A DNA stretch of 64,000 bases, taken from contig CM038468.1 of the NCBI GenBank assembly GCA_021464415.1, forward strand, positions 38,986,969-39,050,968, in the 5' to 3' direction. Position numbers and translations under genes: made by a program. The notes under the pieces were generated by a model. That model did not search any database. It saw only the letters and a program-made list of their open reading frames with translations, and was not told the DNA's origin. Source of the DNA: Lonicera japonica (lineage: Eukaryota > Streptophyta > Magnoliopsida > Dipsacales > Caprifoliaceae). Positions 58,898 through 64,000 of the stretch are shown here, in pieces (within the stretch, counting starts at the first letter, position 1; the number at the start of each line of letters is the position of its first letter).

Positions 58898-59639
58898 AAC
58901 TTCATATTAAATCATTAAGAATATATAAGGATTCTTGATTTTATTTTATTTTTTGCACCATACGGTACCTTCTATTATTTATACAGATATGTGCAGCACC
59001 CTTGTTGTTCACCATATATGGTTGAATATATATATATATATAAGGGTAGCCTGATTATCCAGATATATATTAATAGTTGCTGGTAGCTTTTCTTTTGTTT
59101 TATATATAGAGTATATATATGTTTGCTCCCTTCAACTGTAATATATATATATATATTTTGATTATGTGAAGGTATATAACTGTAATATGTATATTTTGGA
59201 TTCTGTGAAGGCTGTGTATACGGTTTATATATGCAAAAGGGTAGCCTGATTAATTAATATGGGCACAATTAAATTATCATAATAGCATGTATATACATAT
59301 ATTAAAGTAGTCGAATTAAAGAAATATTGGCAAACATTCGGCCGTACCTACTGCTGGCCCATCCAAGTCTCACCATGATTTTTTATTTTTATATGTGAAG
59401 ATCTGCCATTAATTATATATTAGTATTATATGTAAGAATGTTTATTTTATATATGTTGTTACGGCTTACATATATATAAGGATTAAGATTATATATGTAT
59501 ATAATTTTTAAGCATTAATTGATTTGTTGTGTACATATATATTGTATTAAAGAATTTTATTCTTGCATCTATTGTGATTAAGGGTTTGGATAAAGCTTAT
59601 TATTTATTTAAGATATTGATGTTTATTATTTATGCAATT

Positions 59640-60262
59640 AATAATCGGCCCAAAGGGAGATTATTATTTGGCCAAATAATAGACATTATTTTCTCTCGAT
59701 ATTTATGTGGTTATTATTTGGCAGAATAATAAACACACATGCGAGAATAAATGTGTGATAATTGTTAAGTTTTCATGTAAGCAATAAGTCAGTCCAAAGA
59801 AAGGCTTTTTGTTTGACAGAAATTATTATCAACATTTGATTCTTGTATTGATAGTACTTATTACAGTCTTGTTTGGGCACAAAAGCGCTAGACTGCCAGT
59901 AATCCAAAATTGCAGTACGCGTCAATGTGGGAAAGATATGGTTTATGCTTTGCAAATCTCATTAATACAGAAAATCTATTTTTTTAGATTATAAGGATGC
60001 GAAGCACAAATTGTCTGATATTTTAAAATAGATGAATTGAAATGATAAGTTGCCAAAGTAACATCTATCGCAAAAATTTATTTGTTTTAAAATATTAAGA
60101 TGTGTGTAATTGTTATTTATGCGAATAAAAACCGGCCCAAAGGAAGGTTATTGTTTGGCCGAATAACATGTACACTTGTGGTAATAAATATAATATGGCA
60201 ATCAAGTTTTTCATGTGAATAATACGTCGGCCCAAAGGAAGTCCTATTATTTGACAATATGT
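59640..60262 (+). repeat. Four leader repeats before gag in copia element 2
   Basis: Related blocks of about 33 bases, GGCCCAAAGG(A/G)AG followed by TTATTTGGCC-like sequence and AATAA, start near 59647, 59789, 60133 and 60228. They lie between the primer site and gag. Confidence 0.75.
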
Positions 60263-60489
60263 GTTATTTATATTTGATTACTGCGTTGAGATGACCAATT
60301 ACAAGTTGATATTTCTGTCCAAAGACTAAATATCAATGTTGTGCTAGGTATCTTGTGATGGGGACCCACTATTGATAATTTGGATAATTGTGTTATTCAT
60401 ATATATTGTTTGTTAATATGTTATGACATGTATATTAATTGTAAGTTTGCATTTTTATAATTTGTTCTCTATTCAATTTTAAGTTATGT

Positions 60490-63480
60490 TTTATATATCT
60501 GCCAACATAAATTCGGTTTCGGTGCTTAACGGCACAAATTTTAAGAATTGGAAATAGAACGCTTCTATTCCAAGAATTTTTTTGGGGCTTTATGAGAAAA
60601 ATGCTACTTAGTTCCTTAAAGAAATTATAGAAATATTTTGCCAAAACAAAATGCTGAAACAAGTAACCTTCTGATTAGTCTTGTTTTAATAAGGTATAAG
60701 GAAAAGGGACATAAGGGAAGTACATTATGAAAATGTCTGATATCGCTTTCAAACTAAATGCACTAAAGTTAGGGCTGTCTAATGACTTACTCGTGTATCA
60801 AATTCTTTATTTCTCTTCCCGCACAATACAGTTAGTTTATAATGAGTTACAATGCTCATAAGGATAAATTAATGATCTCTTAATGAGTTCATATTTTACA
60901 GTGTGCAAGAAGAATAAAAGATTTAGCGATAAAAGACAGTGGTTACTCATCTAGCAAACACTTCTAAAGGAAAGGATAAAGGATAAAAATTAAGAAGCTG
61001 CAGTTAGAACAACACTATAGTAATTGCAAAAGAAACATGATAAAGAATTTGTCAGTTAATTTTGCAAGAAGGATAGACGTAGTAATGTTTCAAATACGTT
61101 ATTTGGCGTGTAAAGTATGATATACTTCTCATTATGGTTTGTTCGGTAGTTAGTTTAACTTATGTACATGTGATTACTTTGTGAGTAGATTTTGGTGACA
61201 CTACTCACCTAAGTGTATTTAGAGGTTATATGTGGAGCCAAAAGCCAATTGATGTTGAAATATTCATCTATTAGGGCAGTGGCGAAACAGTTACAGTTGA
61301 GGTTTTAAGAAATTTTAAGTTATCATTAAAGACTAATTACTTTTGGATTTGGGAGATACTATATGGTATTGTCATTTAGACATAATTTCTATTTTTATTT
61401 GGACAAATACGGTTATTATTGTTCATTTGAAAATAATAAAGTTAAGTCTTTTTTAAAATTCAAATATTTTGCTACTATTTCTTTAATTGATAGCTTATAT
61501 ACGGATACAACCACCTCATATAATGAGACCTTGTAAATTGATTCACGTGATACAAAGCATAAATTAACTGATAAAAATTCTTCCATGTTATGGCACAAGC
61601 ATTTGGGATAAATCTCTAAATAGAGAATTAAGAGACTTGTGAAATTCTTAAAACCCCTTGATTTAATAGATTTTAAAATCTGTATTTAATGTGTAAAGGG
61701 GGAATGGACAAACATAAGGAAACTAGGTGCCATAAGGAATTCAATTGTCTTAGAACTAATTCATGACGATATCTGTGAACTGTTCTATACGGCCTTTTGG
61801 AATGGTTAACAGTATTTTATTATGTTCATGACAATTATTAAGGGTACCTATATTTAATTGATGAGAAGTTACAATCCTTAAACGTTGTTATGACTTTCAT
61901 AGTTGGAGTTGAAAATCAACTAGGCAAGAAAGTTAAGGTCGTGAAATCTGATCGTGGTGGTAAATACTACGGTAGATATAGTGGATAAGGTAAACAACGT
62001 TCTGGACCTTTGTGAAATTCCTAGAGAAATGCAGAATCGTCTCACAATACACCATGCTATGCAAACCTAGTATGAACAGTGTTGCTGAGAGATAAAACAG
62101 AAGCTTAAGGATATGGTAAGGAGCGTGATTAATCATTCTTCTCTACCATGATGACTCTAGGAAGAAACACTTAAGACTGCAGCATATTTTTTTAAGCAGT
62201 GTTATATCAAAGCAGTTGCTAAAATAGGTTGTCCAGCTGTGGTAAGGCCATAAAGAAAAGAAATTAGACTCAATATAATAAGCTGCTACTTTGTTAGATA
62301 CACTGAAAGATCGAGAGATTATAAATTTTATGATCCCTTGAATAAATCCTTTATTAAGACAGAAAATGCCAAATTTCTTGAGATTATTGAGTTTGAGGGA
62401 GAAGATAAAGTTAGAAACATTGTCTTTGAAAATGAATTTATTCAAATTTCAAGTACTGTTATTGACAATGATTATGATCAAATTTTTAACATCATTTTAA
62501 ATGCAAATAAGGATCATCAAGACAATGTTGAAAAAACTTCCTATATAGCAAACTCAACAATCTTAAGAAGAAGTTAAATTAAAGAAATCCATCTATGGCC
62601 TTAAGGAAGTTTTCCGTCAATGGTATTATATATTTCATCAAGTTATTATCTCGTAAGGTGTTGAGGTAAATCCGATTGATGATTATGTATATCATAAGTT
62701 CAGTGGGAGTAGTCTTGGTATTTTATGTTGATAATATCTTTTTTGTATTAGGAATAAAGATACATCGACATTATTGTCGGGTATCTTAGGTTTTTCACGA
62801 AAGAGATATATCGAAAGAATTTTTACCAGATTTGGCATGAAAGATTGTCATTCAGGAGATACTCCCATTGTTAAAGGAGATAATTTATGTCACAACAAGT
62901 GCCCCAAAATAAAGTTACAAAGAAAGAGATGCAAAAGATTCCTTATGCATCAGTTGTAGGGAGTTTGATGTATTATAAATTATGTACGCATTTGGGTTTA
63001 GCGTTCATAGTAAAGATATTTGGTAGATATTTAAGTAACCTTATGATATATCTTCGGAAAGCAGCCAATTAAAGGGTTATACGGTATTTAAAGAGAACAA
63101 AAAAAAGATTATATACTTACGTATCGAAAATCAGATCAGTTGGAGATCATATGGTATTCTGATTTCGATTTTTGGATGGGATATAACTGCACAATTTTGT
63201 CACTAGGCTGCGAATTGTAGATAGTGTCGAAAGACCATTAAAGATATTTTGTGACAATAATTGATTTTGCTATATTCGACAACAACATAAATTTTTCGAA
63301 AATCTAAAGCACATAGATTTTTAAGTTTTTTGTTGTTAAAAAAGGGAGTTCAGAGTTGTCGTGTCTATAGAGCATATAAGTACAAACTCCATGATTACGG
63401 ATCCGTTCACTAAAGGCTTAACACATAAGGTATTTCATGAGTATATTGCTCATTTGGGTTTTGTGTTATCTAATAAAGTG
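60490..63480 (+). pseudogene. Degenerate copia gag-pol
   Basis: Recognisable in order: gag start (LNGTNFKNWK near 60520), integrase (VKVVKSDRGGKYYGR near 61935), RT/connection (KKSIYGLK-like near 62585; RFGMKDCHSGDTPI near 62830), KIPYASVVGSLMY near 62935 and the RNase H end with DPFTKGLTHKVFHE near 63405. Frameshifts and stops occur throughout, so no product is possible. Confidence 0.88.
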
Positions 63481-63892
63481 CTGGTTTAGTGGGAGTTTGT
63501 ATCCTGGATGCTCTTTTATTTAGATGCATATTTTCTGCAGAATAAAGAAGATGGTTTATTTTCGTCTTAACTCTGAATATTTGTTTTATTTCCTTCCACT
63601 GTGGTTTAACATAAAGTTTGGACGGTTAATGTTGATCTCATTAAAGTTGGGCCAGTTAAAAATAGGCATGTCTAAGATCACATTGCATGTAATTTTCATG
63701 CTACTCATCCACATTTGATCTATGCTATTAAATGTATCAGTATGGTGATAATCGTGGTTTAGTCACGACCTTACTATGATAAAAGCTGCGGTAATTCCAT
63801 TACTCATACATGAGATAGACCAGATTGTTTAAGGAGAATCCGCGCTTAAAGAATTCAGTGATATAATTATTTTCGGAGTAATATGTAGCCCA

Positions 63893-64000
63893 AGTGGGAG
63901 ATTGTTAGAAAATTTATATTTTCTAATTTATGTGGGCAACATATTATAATATTTCAATTATATTTGCTATTTAATTAATGGGCTATTTTTTAGTGGTCTA
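63893..64000 (+). repeat. Polypurine tract and truncated 3' LTR of copia element 2
   Basis: AAGTGGGAGAT precedes TGTTAGAAAA at 63903. The visible 98 bases match the 5' LTR except for one T-to-G change. The LTR continues past the window. Confidence 0.9.

Larger units (their letters stand above)
58410..64000 (+). mobile_element. Ty1-copia retrotransposon 2, 3' end outside the window
   Basis: The 5' LTR (58410-58883) begins TGTTAGAAAATTTATATT and ends TTCCAACA. The primer site TGGTATCAGAGC is at 58886-58897. Degenerate gag-pol follows, then a purine tract (AAGTGGGAGA just before 63902) and the start of the 3' LTR at 63903, nearly the same as the 5' LTR over the 98 bases visible. The 5-bp sequence before it is AAGTG. 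Confidence 0.92.

Overview
The window looks like nuclear DNA from a dicot plant. Three split genes with plant-type introns sit among many plant transposable elements, and one element carries a piece of chloroplast psbA. The three genes are a receptor-like cytoplasmic kinase of subfamily VII (+, exons between 950 and 14184, first exon not in the window), origin recognition complex subunit 5 (ORC5, -, 20396-24571, complete, 540 codons) and an ATG8-interacting protein of the ATI1/ATI2 type (-, 38247-40139, 313 codons). I do not name a species.

Layout. 1-14184: the kinase gene. Its first visible intron holds a complete but dead Ty1-copia element (2196-7552, duplicated target AATGG). Its last intron holds a hAT-type element (9352-10166), a decayed LINE, and a SINE with a 14-bp target duplication. 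The kinase has GFG in place of DFG. 14185-20395: intergenic, with a Tourist-like MITE, a Stowaway-like MITE and a 240-bp near-perfect hairpin. 20396-24571: ORC5, with a 1.2-kb Mutator-like element in intron 2. 25732-26991: a solo LTR with seven copies of a 12-bp palindrome. 29331-29985: a second hAT-type element. 34038-35694: a second LTR-type insertion (copy A) containing a chloroplast psbA fragment. 38247-41200: ATI gene and probable 5' leader.

41515-57287 is a nested composite. The outer layer is a small element with roughly 400-bp terminal inverted repeats that carries gene fragments, one resembling the rubber elongation factor/small rubber particle protein family and itself split by a hAT-type element. 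About 12.4 kb of endogenous caulimovirid (plant pararetrovirus) DNA lies inside its left inverted repeat. The viral DNA is a mosaic: a 3.4-kb circularly permuted deletion derivative, a nearly complete second copy ending at the tRNA primer site, and an inverted protease-region piece joined to a truncated RT piece. The deletion derivative is split by another LTR-type insertion (copy B, same family as copy A), and the second viral copy supplies its empty site. Every viral reading frame is broken.

57540-64000: another inverted-repeat element, interrupted by a second Ty1-copia element (5' LTR at 58410) whose 3' LTR runs off the window.

The three host genes show no functional linkage. The main interest is the nested mobile and viral DNA: palindrome arrays spaced about two helical turns apart in two different LTR families, plastid DNA captured in an LTR, and viral breakpoints that fit circular and primer-site-open DNA forms. 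All alignments and counts were done by eye.
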